Source: an uncultured Spartobacteria bacterium (GTDB lineage: Bacteria; Verrucomicrobiota; Verrucomicrobiia; Chthoniobacterales; UBA6821). Taken from it: a stretch of 39,216 nucleotides of DNA. The stretch covers positions 1-39,216 of the forward strand of contig CAIKFI010000020.1 of NCBI GenBank assembly GCA_903826635.1. Direction: 5' to 3'. The notes under the pieces are model-generated. The model saw only the letters and a program-made list of their open reading frames with translations. It ran no database searches and was not told the origin of the DNA. This document shows positions 9,080 through 17,846 of this stretch, in pieces; positions within the stretch are counted from its first letter, which is position 1, and every line of letters begins with the position of its first letter. The position numbers and the translations under genes were made by a program.

Positions 9080-10819
9080 CTATTCGTCCAGGACAGCCAG
9101 ATCACTCGCGGTGACACGCAGGACCTCTTCCAGTGAGGTCTGCCCCAAGGAGGCCTTGCGCCATCCATCCTTTCGAAGGGTGACCATCCCGTCCGCAAGA
9201 GCCTGCTCGGCAAGATCACTCCCAGTAGCCCGTCGCTGAATGAGTTCCTGGAGGGCTGGGGTCATGAGGCAGATCTCCATGATGGCGATCCGTCCCGAGT
9301 AACCGCTTCCCCGGCAGTGCTGACAACCGACCGGTTGGCGGAGACCTTCAGCCATCTCAAGGGGGAATCCGATCCGGATCAACTCGTCGTGAGTCATCTC
9401 CGTCGGCTTGGAGCATTTTGGGCAGAGTTTCCGGACGAGTCGTTGTGCCAGGAAAGCCCTGACGGAGGAACCCACCAGGAAGGGCTCGACCCCCATGTCG
9501 AGCAGACGGGTAATGCCGCCCACTGCATCATTCGTGTGAAGTGTACTGAAGACGAGGTGTCCCGTGAGGGCTGCCCTGATTGCGATATCGACCGTCTCAA
9601 CGTCGCGCATCTCACCAACCATGATCACGTTGGGGTCGCCCCGAAGAATACTGCGGAGCGCATTGGCAAAGGTCAGGTCGATCTCTGGCTTCACCGCGAT
9701 CTGGATGACTCCATCGATCTTATGCTCGACCGGGTCCTCGATCGTGACGATACGTCGCTCCTTGACATTGAGTGAACTCAGAAAGGTGTAGAGCGAGGTG
9801 CTCTTGCCGCAACCGGTGGGTCCGGTGACCAGCACGATGCCATTGGGCATGGAGATCAGGGTGCGGATCTTCTTCTCTATGGCAGGTTCCAGTCCGAGTC
9901 TGGCGAAGTCAAAATGCTCCTGACCGAGGAGTCGGAGGCTGACATTCTCGCCGTGTACACAAGGGATCGTAGCCACACGCACGTCAATCGCACGACCCTT
10001 GTCCTCAAGCGCGATACGCCCATCCTGGGGGAGTCGGCGCTCCGCAATATCGAGGGAGGCCATGATTTTAAGCCGTGAGATCACAGAGTCCTGAAGGACC
10101 CGGATCTGGGGAGGGACGGAGGCCTCGTGGAGGACTCCGTCGATCCGATAACGGATACGCAGATCATGTCCCAGTGGTTCGAAGTGGATGTCTGTCGCTC
10201 CCTGATGAAGCCCCTCGCGCAAGATCTGATTCACGAACTTCATGACGGAGGCTTCAGGATCCTCATCATCCAGAACATTCACCTCCTCCTTCTCGACCAC
10301 AACCTCCATGTCACGTCCTTCAAGCAACTCCTCGAAGGTCTCCGCTCCAACTCCGTAGGCGGATTTGACGGCTTCAATAAGCCTGCGGCGCGTCGTCATC
10401 ACGAACCTGACGGGACCCGGGTGGTGGTGGGATACGGCCTGCCAGGCAGCATGGTCAAAGGGATCCCAGATGAGGACGGCCATTTCATTCGCCCTGCCAT
10501 CGCCCGGATTCTCGGGCAACATCTGAAACCCGAGGGCGAGGCGGGCGGGAAAGAGGGCTCGCACATTCTCCAATGGGGCGACCTCGCTCTCTTCCCTCCA
10601 CTCCATGCCGAGTTCAAGGGCCAACTCCCTGAGAAAATCCATTTCCGGAACGGATTCCGTTGAAAGGACAGCCCCCACGGGTGACTGCTGGGAGAAAGCC
10701 GCGCGGACAAGCACCTCCCTCAGCGCATCGGGATCCTGACAACCTGCCTTGGATGCCGCCGAGAGCAGAATCTCCGCAAGCCCGGAGACGGGTGAGGAGG
10801 TGAGAGCGGCTTCAGGCAT
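9080..10819 (-). CDS. gspE: GspE/PilB family type II secretion/type IV pilus assembly ATPase
   Basis: Walker A GPTGCGKSTSLYTFL, GATDIHFEP, IVTIEDPVEHKIDG, GHLVFSTLHTNDAVGGITRLLDMG, tetracysteine CPKC...CQHC. Confidence 0.93.
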   Translation of the reverse strand: MPEAALTSSPVSGLAEILLSAASKAGCQDPDALREVLVRAAFSQQSPVGAVLSTESVPEMDFLRELALELGMEWREESEVAPLENVRALFPARLALGFQMLPENPGDGRANEMAVLIWDPFDHAAWQAVSHHHPGPVRFVMTTRRRLIEAVKSAYGVGAETFEELLEGRDMEVVVEKEEVNVLDDEDPEASVMKFVNQILREGLHQGATDIHFEPLGHDLRIRYRIDGVLHEASVPPQIRVLQDSVISRLKIMASLDIAERRLPQDGRIALEDKGRAIDVRVATIPCVHGENVSLRLLGQEHFDFARLGLEPAIEKKIRTLISMPNGIVLVTGPTGCGKSTSLYTFLSSLNVKERRIVTIEDPVEHKIDGVIQIAVKPEIDLTFANALRSILRGDPNVIMVGEMRDVETVDIAIRAALTGHLVFSTLHTNDAVGGITRLLDMGVEPFLVGSSVRAFLAQRLVRKLCPKCSKPTEMTHDELIRIGFPLEMAEGLRQPVGCQHCRGSGYSGRIAIMEICLMTPALQELIQRRATGSDLAEQALADGMVTLRKDGWRKASLGQTSLEEVLRVTASDLAVLDE

Positions 10820-10925
10820 CCTCCAACTATCAACCCGAATGCTTCCACTGCAAGCGAAACGCTTCGGAACTCACCATGAAAACTCCCTGCAAAGAGTGAA
10901 ACAACTCGTCGGCTCCCCCCTGGGA

Positions 10926-11153
10926 TCACTCCTCCAGAACGTTCACCAAGGAGAGGGGATGCTCGGGATCGAACGTGGAGGTTACGGTTGAATTGCTCGT
11001 TTGGGAAACCGAAGGGTCAGTTACGGCAATGGGTGCAGAAGTTTGTCCCTGATCCTGCACAAGCAACGGTGTCAACAAGAGAAGGAATAACACTGCAACT
11101 GAAGTGCGGCTCAATGAGGCCGACTGATGCGACAAGAGAGGCTTTTCATTCAT
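10926..11153 (-). CDS. Possible small exported/membrane protein (75 aa)
   Basis: ORF with hydrophobic N-terminal segment (SRTSVAVLFLLLLTPLLV), co-directional with and upstream of gspE. Confidence 0.4.
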   Translation of the reverse strand: MNEKPLLSHQSASLSRTSVAVLFLLLLTPLLVQDQGQTSAPIAVTDPSVSQTSNSTVTSTFDPEHPLSLVNVLEE

Positions 11154-11212
11154 GGGAGGACATCCACCCTAGAAATTATCAGTCGCGTTTCGAGGCATCC
11201 TGCCCACCATTC

Positions 11213-12376
11213 TTATTTTTCTCCCAGAATGAGCTTCAGATTCCTGACGGAATCAAAATTCTCCACCGCCGTGGATCGAGCCAATCTTGAAAGACGATCC
11301 CAGTCACCCAGGACCTGAAGGGAGGCCTCGACGGACTCCTCCAAGGAACGAACGAAGAGCATTCCCGAGTCGGTTGGTAAAAAGCGTTCGGCACCGGTTG
11401 GCTCCGTCACCACGGGACGCCCCAGGGCAAGGAAGGCAGCGGCACGATCGCTGAGCCATCCGCTCCCCATGATCGCTTCGAGCTTCACTGCGGTAAACTC
11501 TGCAGTCGCTCCCGCCAAGTAGCGGTAGTAGGCGGCGGGGGTCCGGGTCAACGCATGGGGAGTGGCGACCCTCCAACCCAGCGAGCGGAGTCGCTCCCGC
11601 TCGGGATCGTCGGGATTGAGGTTCATCGCCAACTCGAAGGTGGCATCACCCACTCTTTTGGGAAGATCCAGATAGGGGGCGAAGGCCGCCTGCTTCGAGT
11701 AGTCGCGCCACTCACCTCCGATCATGATACTTCCATCCCAATACCACTGCCCGATCGTCGTGAATCTCGGCTTTCCCTTGGGACGGGGTTGCGCTTTGAG
11801 AAGTTCCGTGTCGACCAGCGGGAAGTAGCTTTTCCATCTCACGATAGGCTTCGGTAACCGGACGTCGATGGAGTCCATGCAAAGGCCCACCGACCAGAAC
11901 TCGTCGTGGCACGACTGACCCATCTCCATCTGATCCATCCAGTAGAGCACCTCCGTCGGATCGAGACTGCAGAGGAGCCTGCGCCCGAAAAGATTCACAA
12001 GAGGAGGCTTGAGTGAGTAACTGAGATTCAGAAGAAACGAGTGCGGAGCCAGATCCCTGAGCATGGCCGCAGACATCCCGTAGACTTTCATTCCGTCAAG
12101 GTGATGCTCTTCGGTTTCCTCATCGCACTGAGTTGGCCGGAGCAGGAGACAATACTCCAATCCGTAGAATGCCATCCGTCTTCGAAAAACCCGGATGCAG
12201 TATGCATCCTTAAGTGGGTCTCCGCTCTCCTGCAGCACCTCAAGCCAGACACCCCGGCGTCCCATGCGTTTGAGTCCGGTTAGGTATTGGAGGGGGACCG
12301 AAAAATTTCCCCCGCCCTCGGGATACTTTGCCGAGAATCCACAACCGACAAAAACGGGGGGAAGCAGCGTAGACAT
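11213..12376 (-). CDS. Glycosyltransferase-like protein (GT-B / CgeB-like architecture)
   Basis: 387-aa ORF with C-terminal GWLSDRAAAFLALGRPVVTEPTGAERFLPTDSGMLFVRSLEE. It is similar in layout to the 12837-14018 gene. Confidence 0.7.
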   Translation of the reverse strand: MSTLLPPVFVGCGFSAKYPEGGGNFSVPLQYLTGLKRMGRRGVWLEVLQESGDPLKDAYCIRVFRRRMAFYGLEYCLLLRPTQCDEETEEHHLDGMKVYGMSAAMLRDLAPHSFLLNLSYSLKPPLVNLFGRRLLCSLDPTEVLYWMDQMEMGQSCHDEFWSVGLCMDSIDVRLPKPIVRWKSYFPLVDTELLKAQPRPKGKPRFTTIGQWYWDGSIMIGGEWRDYSKQAAFAPYLDLPKRVGDATFELAMNLNPDDPERERLRSLGWRVATPHALTRTPAAYYRYLAGATAEFTAVKLEAIMGSGWLSDRAAAFLALGRPVVTEPTGAERFLPTDSGMLFVRSLEESVEASLQVLGDWDRLSRLARSTAVENFDSVRNLKLILGEK

Positions 12377-12377
12377 G

Positions 12378-12401
12378 AATCAGGAAATCAGGAAATCAGG
12401 A
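12378..12401. repeat. Three tandem 8-bp units aatcagga (left inverted-repeat arm)
   Basis: aatcagga x3 read directly at 12378-12401. Confidence 0.9.
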
Positions 12402-12817
12402 ACTGATGGGGCATGAGGACCAACCCGCTTCACAGCGATCGTCATCGTTGCAAAATTCAGAATCATACCAGAGTCGACACCCACCGCCTTCATGTAAGAG
12501 CGCACGATAGAAAAATGAACTTTTTCCAATTCAGATACCGTCTTGAGTTCGACGACCTGACGGTTATCCACCAACAAATCCAAACGATGCTCCCCAACTA
12601 GACTTCCCTTGTAGAAAATTCCGACGACTTTCTGCCTCTCGAAGGGAATTTTCCGATCTGCGAGCTCAAGAGAAAGTGCCTCTTCATAGAACGATTCTAG
12701 AAAACCTGGACCCAAAGATTTGTGAACTTCAATGGCTGAATCAATGATTTGGGAGCTTAATGCTCTGTCCCCAAAAGAATCCCCATTTCCTGATTTCTTG
12801 ATTTCCTGATGAATCAT
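12380..12817 (-). CDS. GxxExxY protein
   Basis: IIDSAIEVHKSLGPGFLESFYEEALSLEL...FYKGSLVGEHRLDLLVDNRQVVELKTV. The GFLESFY motif matches GxxExxY. Confidence 0.93.
   Translation of the reverse strand: MIHQEIKKSGNGDSFGDRALSSQIIDSAIEVHKSLGPGFLESFYEEALSLELADRKIPFERQKVVGIFYKGSLVGEHRLDLLVDNRQVVELKTVSELEKVHFSIVRSYMKAVGVDSGMILNFATMTIAVKRVGPHAPSVPDFLIS
12788..12811. repeat. Three tandem 8-bp units tcctgatt/tcttgatt/tcctgatg (right inverted-repeat arm)
   Basis: Reverse complement of the 12378-12401 triplet with 2 mismatches in 24 bp. Confidence 0.9.
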
Positions 12818-12836
12818 AAATCAGGGATAAACCTCT

Positions 12837-14018
12837 TTAAACCCCGGCTCGGTCCAGCAAGGACGCAAGCACCTTCTCCGCCTCGAAGACCTCGCGGGCA
12901 ATCTCAAGCGCGGCATTGCTGTGCCGCTTGTAGTCGGATCGGATCGAGGCAACATGCTCCACGATCTCCTCCATGGTGGAGTAGGAGAGAAGACCCTCCC
13001 TCCCCCCGTAGTGTGCCGTGAATCCTGTCTCCTGAGTGATTACAGGGCGCCCTGCGGCCAGGTAGCAGGCGGTTCGGTCACTGAACCATCCGGTATTCAA
13101 CCGGATATACTGATCCTTGGCGCAGGTGAACTCCCCCCTGGAGTTGACGATGTAATTCCGGTAGCCATTCCAGTCGACACTCAGATCGTGGGGCAGAACC
13201 AACCTCCAGTCATTCTTCTCAAAAAGATCCTGCTCCTCCTCCTTTTTGATATCGGTGGCCATCTCAAAAGCTTCCCCCGAGCGCTTTGGTGCCTCGACAA
13301 AGCGGAGGAACTCCAGCGACTTGCTCCAGAGATAGTTGGAATCCCTCCAGACGATATCTTTCTTACCGCTTGTGGACCAATTGCAGATGGTCGTGAAGAG
13401 GGCATGGGGATCGGGAGAGGGCGCCTGTCGGGTGGGACACCAGAGATCCGTCACAATGGGTTGTCGCGTCGGGAGCCATGGGAATCCATGGGTCGGGACC
13501 GCAAAGGCGGGAGTCCCGATATTCTCACCGAAGGTGAAGAGATGCCGGTGGGCTTTCAGATAATCGATGGTCTCGCTTTGCCCGAGGTCGATCTTGATCT
13601 GCTCGACGCCGGGATCACTCTCCACGTAGATGAGATGACGAAGGGATCGAAGTTCGTCGTTCATGTCGTGGGAACCGCAGATATTGAGGGCGCAGTCCGC
13701 CTCCCGGTAGAGCGTTTTCAGATCGGCAAAAGACATCCCTACGCTCTCGATCGGATCCTTGTAGCGCGCGCAGTAGGCCCATCGCCCCTCAAAGCCGTGC
13801 TCCTTGGCAAGCCTCGCGAGCGTGGCCGAAGCGTGGGAGTAATCGTCGGAAATGTTGAAGGCAACCGGATCGTAGGGGTAATTCAAGGTGTCCTCGACGT
13901 AGGTGACTTCGTGCCCGAGACGTTGAAGTCCGACGATGTAGTGGAGGTGTTGCCAGATGACCCCGGCGATGGGCATACCACCCATGAACCCAAGGACGAT
14001 GATCTTTTTTTTCTTCAT
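12837..14018 (-). CDS. Glycosyltransferase-like protein
   Basis: Starts MKKKKIIVLGFMGGMPIAGVIWQHLHYIVGLQRLGHEVTYVED. C-terminal GWFSDRTACYLAAGRPVITQETGF is typical of GT-B nucleotide-sugar binding regions. Start ATG overlaps the ABC transporter stop (ATGA). Confidence 0.75.
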   Translation of the reverse strand: MKKKKIIVLGFMGGMPIAGVIWQHLHYIVGLQRLGHEVTYVEDTLNYPYDPVAFNISDDYSHASATLARLAKEHGFEGRWAYCARYKDPIESVGMSFADLKTLYREADCALNICGSHDMNDELRSLRHLIYVESDPGVEQIKIDLGQSETIDYLKAHRHLFTFGENIGTPAFAVPTHGFPWLPTRQPIVTDLWCPTRQAPSPDPHALFTTICNWSTSGKKDIVWRDSNYLWSKSLEFLRFVEAPKRSGEAFEMATDIKKEEEQDLFEKNDWRLVLPHDLSVDWNGYRNYIVNSRGEFTCAKDQYIRLNTGWFSDRTACYLAAGRPVITQETGFTAHYGGREGLLSYSTMEEIVEHVASIRSDYKRHSNAALEIAREVFEAEKVLASLLDRAGV

Positions 14019-15868
14019 GATTGGGTGGTCGGGGCGTGTCCGGGGATCTCTTCGGGCATATGGGTTGCCGCCCTGTGGAGTCGGGCGTAGGAACCGTCGA
14101 GCGCCAGCAACTCCGCTCCCGTTCCCTGCTCGGCAATGCATCCCCTCTCCAGCAGCACGATACGTCCGAAGTGATGCACCGTGGAGAGTCGGTGCGTGAT
14201 GATGAGCGTGGTGCGTCCGATCATCAGTTCCGAAATCGTCTCCATGATGGCCTTCTCGGTGGAGGGGTCCAGAGCCGAAGTGGGCTCGTCGAGAAGCAGG
14301 ATCGGCGCGTTCTTTAGGAAGGCTCTGGCAATACCGATACGCTGACGCTGACCGACACTCAAGTGACCTCCGCGTTCCCCGACCGGCGTCTCGAATCCCT
14401 GAGGTTGGGCCATGATGAAATCATAGGCCTGCGCCCGCTTCGCCGCCTCGACGATCTCTGCCTCCGTGGCACCCTCGCGACCATAGGCGATATTCTCCCG
14501 GATACTGGTTGAAAAGAGGAGTGTGTCCTGCAGCACCATGCCGATCTGCGCACGAAGAGAGGACTTGGTCAGTGATCGCAGATCATGCCCGTCGAGTCGG
14601 ACAATGCCCGCCGTGGGATCATAAAATCGGGGCACGAGACTCAGGAGCGTGCTCTTGCCCGCACCGGTGCCCCCCACAAAGGCAACCGTCTCCCCCGGGG
14701 CGATCGCCAGATCGACCCCTGTCAGCACAGGAGCCTTGGGGTCGTAGGCGAAGGAGACTCCGGCAAAGGTGATCTCCCCTTTGGCCGTGGTTAGGGTAAC
14801 GGCATCCGGAGCATCCTTGGTCTCCTCCTCACGATCCAGGATCTCGAAGCAGCGTTGTGCTCCCGCAGCCGCTCCCTCAAGGGCCCAGGCGGTGTAGGTG
14901 AGTTGCTCAATGGGCTGATAAAGCGTCGCAAGGTAGGCCACGAAAACGAGGAGGTCACCCAGGCTCAGATGCCCCCGCATCACCTGCAACGACCCGGCAC
15001 AATACATCACTGCGGATCCGAGCGCCATGAGCGTGCCAACCACAAGGGCACTCCTCATCGAGGTCAGATTGAGGCGGAAGTTGGCCTCGAGACTTCTCGT
15101 GGCATGCCTGACGAACTGCTCCACTTCGAACGACTCCCTTCCAAAGGCCTGCACCATCCGGATCGATCCGAGACCCTCCTGTGCCGAGGCGAGAAGATCA
15201 CTCTCCCTCTCCTGAATCGTGGTGGACTCCCTGCGTATTCTGTCCCCGTAGTGCCGGATCGCCCAGACGACCGGCGGCAGGACCGCCATCGAGACGAGCG
15301 TCAGGAACCAATCCATCCGGAGCATGATGGCAAGGGCGCTGACCAGAGTCACCACGGCGCCGAAGATCGTCGCAAAACCCTTGTTGTAGATTGTCTGGAT
15401 GGATTGGGAATCGTAGGCGACACGGAAGGAGGAGTCGCTACTGCGGCGGGCGTCGTGGAACTGAAGGGGCAAGGCCTGCAGGCAACTGTAGAGTTGGGTC
15501 CGCAGATGAAGAAGGGCTCGCAGTCCGATCCGGATCAGGAGCGCATTGGAGAGCATGTTGACCACGCCATACAGAAGGCTTAGTAAAACCAGCACAAGGC
15601 AGAGCCCGAGAACGGCACCCGTGGCGTTCGTCCAACCGAACCACCTGGCGATGAATTCCCGCGCCTGAAGCGTCCCGTGCGAGGTATCGAGCAATCCGTC
15701 GACGATGTATTTGAAAGGCCAGGGCTTGAGCAGATTGAATGCGATCCCCACCGACATCAACGCCACGGCCAGGATTGTCTGGCCGGAGTAGGCACGGAAA
15801 TAGCGAAGCGTGCGGAGGTAAATGGACATGCCTTCCTCATGGCTAAGCGAAGTGGGCCTTCCCTTCAA
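14015..15868 (-). CDS. ABC transporter, fused permease/ATPase (MsbA/exporter type)
   Basis: Six-TM N-terminal domain; Walker A GGTGAGKSTLL, signature LSVGQRQRIGIARAFLKNAPILLLDEPTSALD, H-loop IITHRLSTV. The start may be internal at MSIYLRT. Confidence 0.93.
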   Translation of the reverse strand: MKGRPTSLSHEEGMSIYLRTLRYFRAYSGQTILAVALMSVGIAFNLLKPWPFKYIVDGLLDTSHGTLQAREFIARWFGWTNATGAVLGLCLVLVLLSLLYGVVNMLSNALLIRIGLRALLHLRTQLYSCLQALPLQFHDARRSSDSSFRVAYDSQSIQTIYNKGFATIFGAVVTLVSALAIMLRMDWFLTLVSMAVLPPVVWAIRHYGDRIRRESTTIQERESDLLASAQEGLGSIRMVQAFGRESFEVEQFVRHATRSLEANFRLNLTSMRSALVVGTLMALGSAVMYCAGSLQVMRGHLSLGDLLVFVAYLATLYQPIEQLTYTAWALEGAAAGAQRCFEILDREEETKDAPDAVTLTTAKGEITFAGVSFAYDPKAPVLTGVDLAIAPGETVAFVGGTGAGKSTLLSLVPRFYDPTAGIVRLDGHDLRSLTKSSLRAQIGMVLQDTLLFSTSIRENIAYGREGATEAEIVEAAKRAQAYDFIMAQPQGFETPVGERGGHLSVGQRQRIGIARAFLKNAPILLLDEPTSALDPSTEKAIMETISELMIGRTTLIITHRLSTVHHFGRIVLLERGCIAEQGTGAELLALDGSYARLHRAATHMPEEIPGHAPTTQS

Positions 15869-16000
15869 GCCGCGTCGTATACCCCTGGAATCAAGACGGG
15901 AAATTGATCACGCCTGCACAGGACTCGAATTCGTCAAATTATAATGAACGAAGCGGAAGAACCCCCTGTCTCAATTAGTAGAAACACAAAACAGCAAACC

Positions 16001-16174
16001 ATGAAAACACACGACAACAAAAAACAGTATATCACACTTGGCGACATGATCTCCGCAGTCTCCGACTACGCTCAAAACGAACGGGAGACCGTGGCGGCGA
16101 TCCAAGATCTCTTTCGCAAAGGAAGCGTTGTCGCCAAGACACGCCACGGCAGCAAAAGACTGAAACTGGCCTAG
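16001..16174 (+). CDS. Small hypothetical protein (57 aa; ORF can extend to 15944)
   Basis: MKTHDNKKQYITLGDMISAVSDYAQNERETVAAIQDLFRKGSVVAKTRHGSKRLKLA. Complete, compositionally protein-like. Confidence 0.55.
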   Translation: MKTHDNKKQYITLGDMISAVSDYAQNERETVAAIQDLFRKGSVVAKTRHGSKRLKLA

Positions 16175-16192
16175 GTAGTACAGGGGGTTTGA

Positions 16193-16222
16193 GGCTCCCT
16201 AAGATTCCCTAAGGCTCCCTAA
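16193..16222. repeat. Three tandem 10-bp units (ggctccctaa/gattccctaa/ggctccctaa)
   Basis: Direct read in the intergenic region. Confidence 0.85.
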
Positions 16223-16359
16223 GGGGTCCGGTGAATTGATCGCGGCTTTCTTCTCCCGTCCAATGCCTCGGCTATGGTTGGGAGGAGTTGGCCGCAAGGT
16301 TTCTGAAGGCCCCCCGACGAGGAAAAGAGACTTCCTTGACGAGGTTCTCCCGTTAAAGT

Positions 16360-17664
16360 GTGGCAATGATTGAACGCTACAGCCTTCCCAAGATGCGCTC
16401 CATTTGGACGGAGCAACGGAAACTCGAGATCTGGCTCGAGATCGAGACCTTGGCCTGCGAGGGTATGGCCGAAATGGGAATCGTCCCAAAAGAGGATGCA
16501 AAGACCATCCGGGAGAAGGGAGCCTTTCGTATCGCCGAGGTCCGCGAGATCGAGAAGCGGACCAATCACGATGTGATCGCCTTCCTGGAAGAGGTCGCCG
16601 TTCATGTCGGCGAGCCCGCCCGCTGGATCCACCGGGGTCTCACCTCCTCTGATCTGCTCGACACAACCCTCGCCGTCCAGATGGTCGAGTCAACCGACAT
16701 CCTGCTCATGGACTTGGAGGATCTCCGTCAGTCCATTGCCCTTCGTGCCAAGGAGCACAAGTTCACCCCGATGATCGGCCGCAGTCATGGCATCCATGCA
16801 GAACCCGTCACCTTCGGCCTGAAGCTCGGCGTCATGTATGATGAGTTTGGCCGCGCCATTGAGCGCCTGAAGCAGACCCGGGAGCGTATCGCTTATGGCA
16901 TGCTGAGTGGTGCTGTCGGAACCAACGCCCATCTGGACCCCAAGGTCGAGGCCTTCGTCTGTGAAAAGTTGGGCCTGAAGCCCGCCGCCATCTCCACCCA
17001 GATCATCCAGCGCGACCGTCATGCCGAGTTCATGACGACCCTGGCCCTGATCGGTTGCTCCATCGACTGCTGGGCCACTGAGTTCCGCCACCTCCAGCGC
17101 ACCGAGGTCCTGGAAGTAGAGGAAGCCTTTGCCAAAGGACAGAAAGGTAGCTCCGCCATGCCTCACAAACGTAATCCGATCACCGGAGAGCGCCTCTGCG
17201 GACTGGCCCGCGTCCTGAGGGGCAATACCCAGACCGCCATGGAGAATGTCGCCCTCTGGCACGAACGCGACATCAGTCACTCCAGCGCCGAACGGATCAT
17301 TCTGCCCGACTCCTGCACCCTGCTTGACTACATGCTGGTCCTGCTCACGCGCCTCGTCCGCGACCTGACCGTCTATCCAGAGCACATGGAGCGGAACATG
17401 GAACTCACCTTGGGACTTTATGGCAGTCAGGCCGTCCTTTTGGAACTCACCGACCGCGGCATGGCCCGCAAGAACGCCTATGAGGCTGTCCAACGAGCCG
17501 CCATGCGGACCTGGGCCGAGAAGATCCCCCTGCTTAAGACCCTCGGCGAGGAGGCAGAGGTCATGAGTCTCATCCCCGCCGGAGAGTTAGAGAAAATCTG
17601 CGCCCCTCAGAGGCACTTCACCCATGTGGAGTCGAGGCTGCGAGCTGTCGGAATTGAAGTCTAG
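16360..17664 (+). CDS. purB: Adenylosuccinate lyase
   Basis: Fumarase-superfamily signature KGSSAMPHKRNPITGERLCGLAR, MIGRSHGIHAEPVTFGLKLG. Start GTG 16360 or ATG 16366. Confidence 0.95.
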   Translation: MAMIERYSLPKMRSIWTEQRKLEIWLEIETLACEGMAEMGIVPKEDAKTIREKGAFRIAEVREIEKRTNHDVIAFLEEVAVHVGEPARWIHRGLTSSDLLDTTLAVQMVESTDILLMDLEDLRQSIALRAKEHKFTPMIGRSHGIHAEPVTFGLKLGVMYDEFGRAIERLKQTRERIAYGMLSGAVGTNAHLDPKVEAFVCEKLGLKPAAISTQIIQRDRHAEFMTTLALIGCSIDCWATEFRHLQRTEVLEVEEAFAKGQKGSSAMPHKRNPITGERLCGLARVLRGNTQTAMENVALWHERDISHSSAERIILPDSCTLLDYMLVLLTRLVRDLTVYPEHMERNMELTLGLYGSQAVLLELTDRGMARKNAYEAVQRAAMRTWAEKIPLLKTLGEEAEVMSLIPAGELEKICAPQRHFTHVESRLRAVGIEV

Positions 17665-17846
17665 GAACGCGTAGGAGAGGGCTGTTGCAGTTCTAGCTTT
17701 TTGCCTGACCGGCTTGCATCGACTCCACGCAAGGCTACTGCATACCATGCAGAAAACTAAGTGTTTTACTGAGCAATAAACACCCTTTATATCATACAGC
17801 AACATTCAAAAAGCCTCGATTGCTAACTTTTTAATCACCCCAACGA

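Noticed and set aside
12921-14090. 389-aa plus-strand ORF
   Set aside because: Antisense to the glycosyltransferase-like gene; low-complexity composition typical of shadow frames.
14855-15583. 242-aa plus-strand ORF
   Set aside because: Antisense to the ABC transporter coding sequence.
17685-17760. Possible c-di-GMP (GEMM) riboswitch upstream of the GGDEF gene, because of 'cacgcaaggct'
   Set aside because: Only that short stretch resembles the motif; the GCAAACC core, tetraloop/receptor and second helix are not found.
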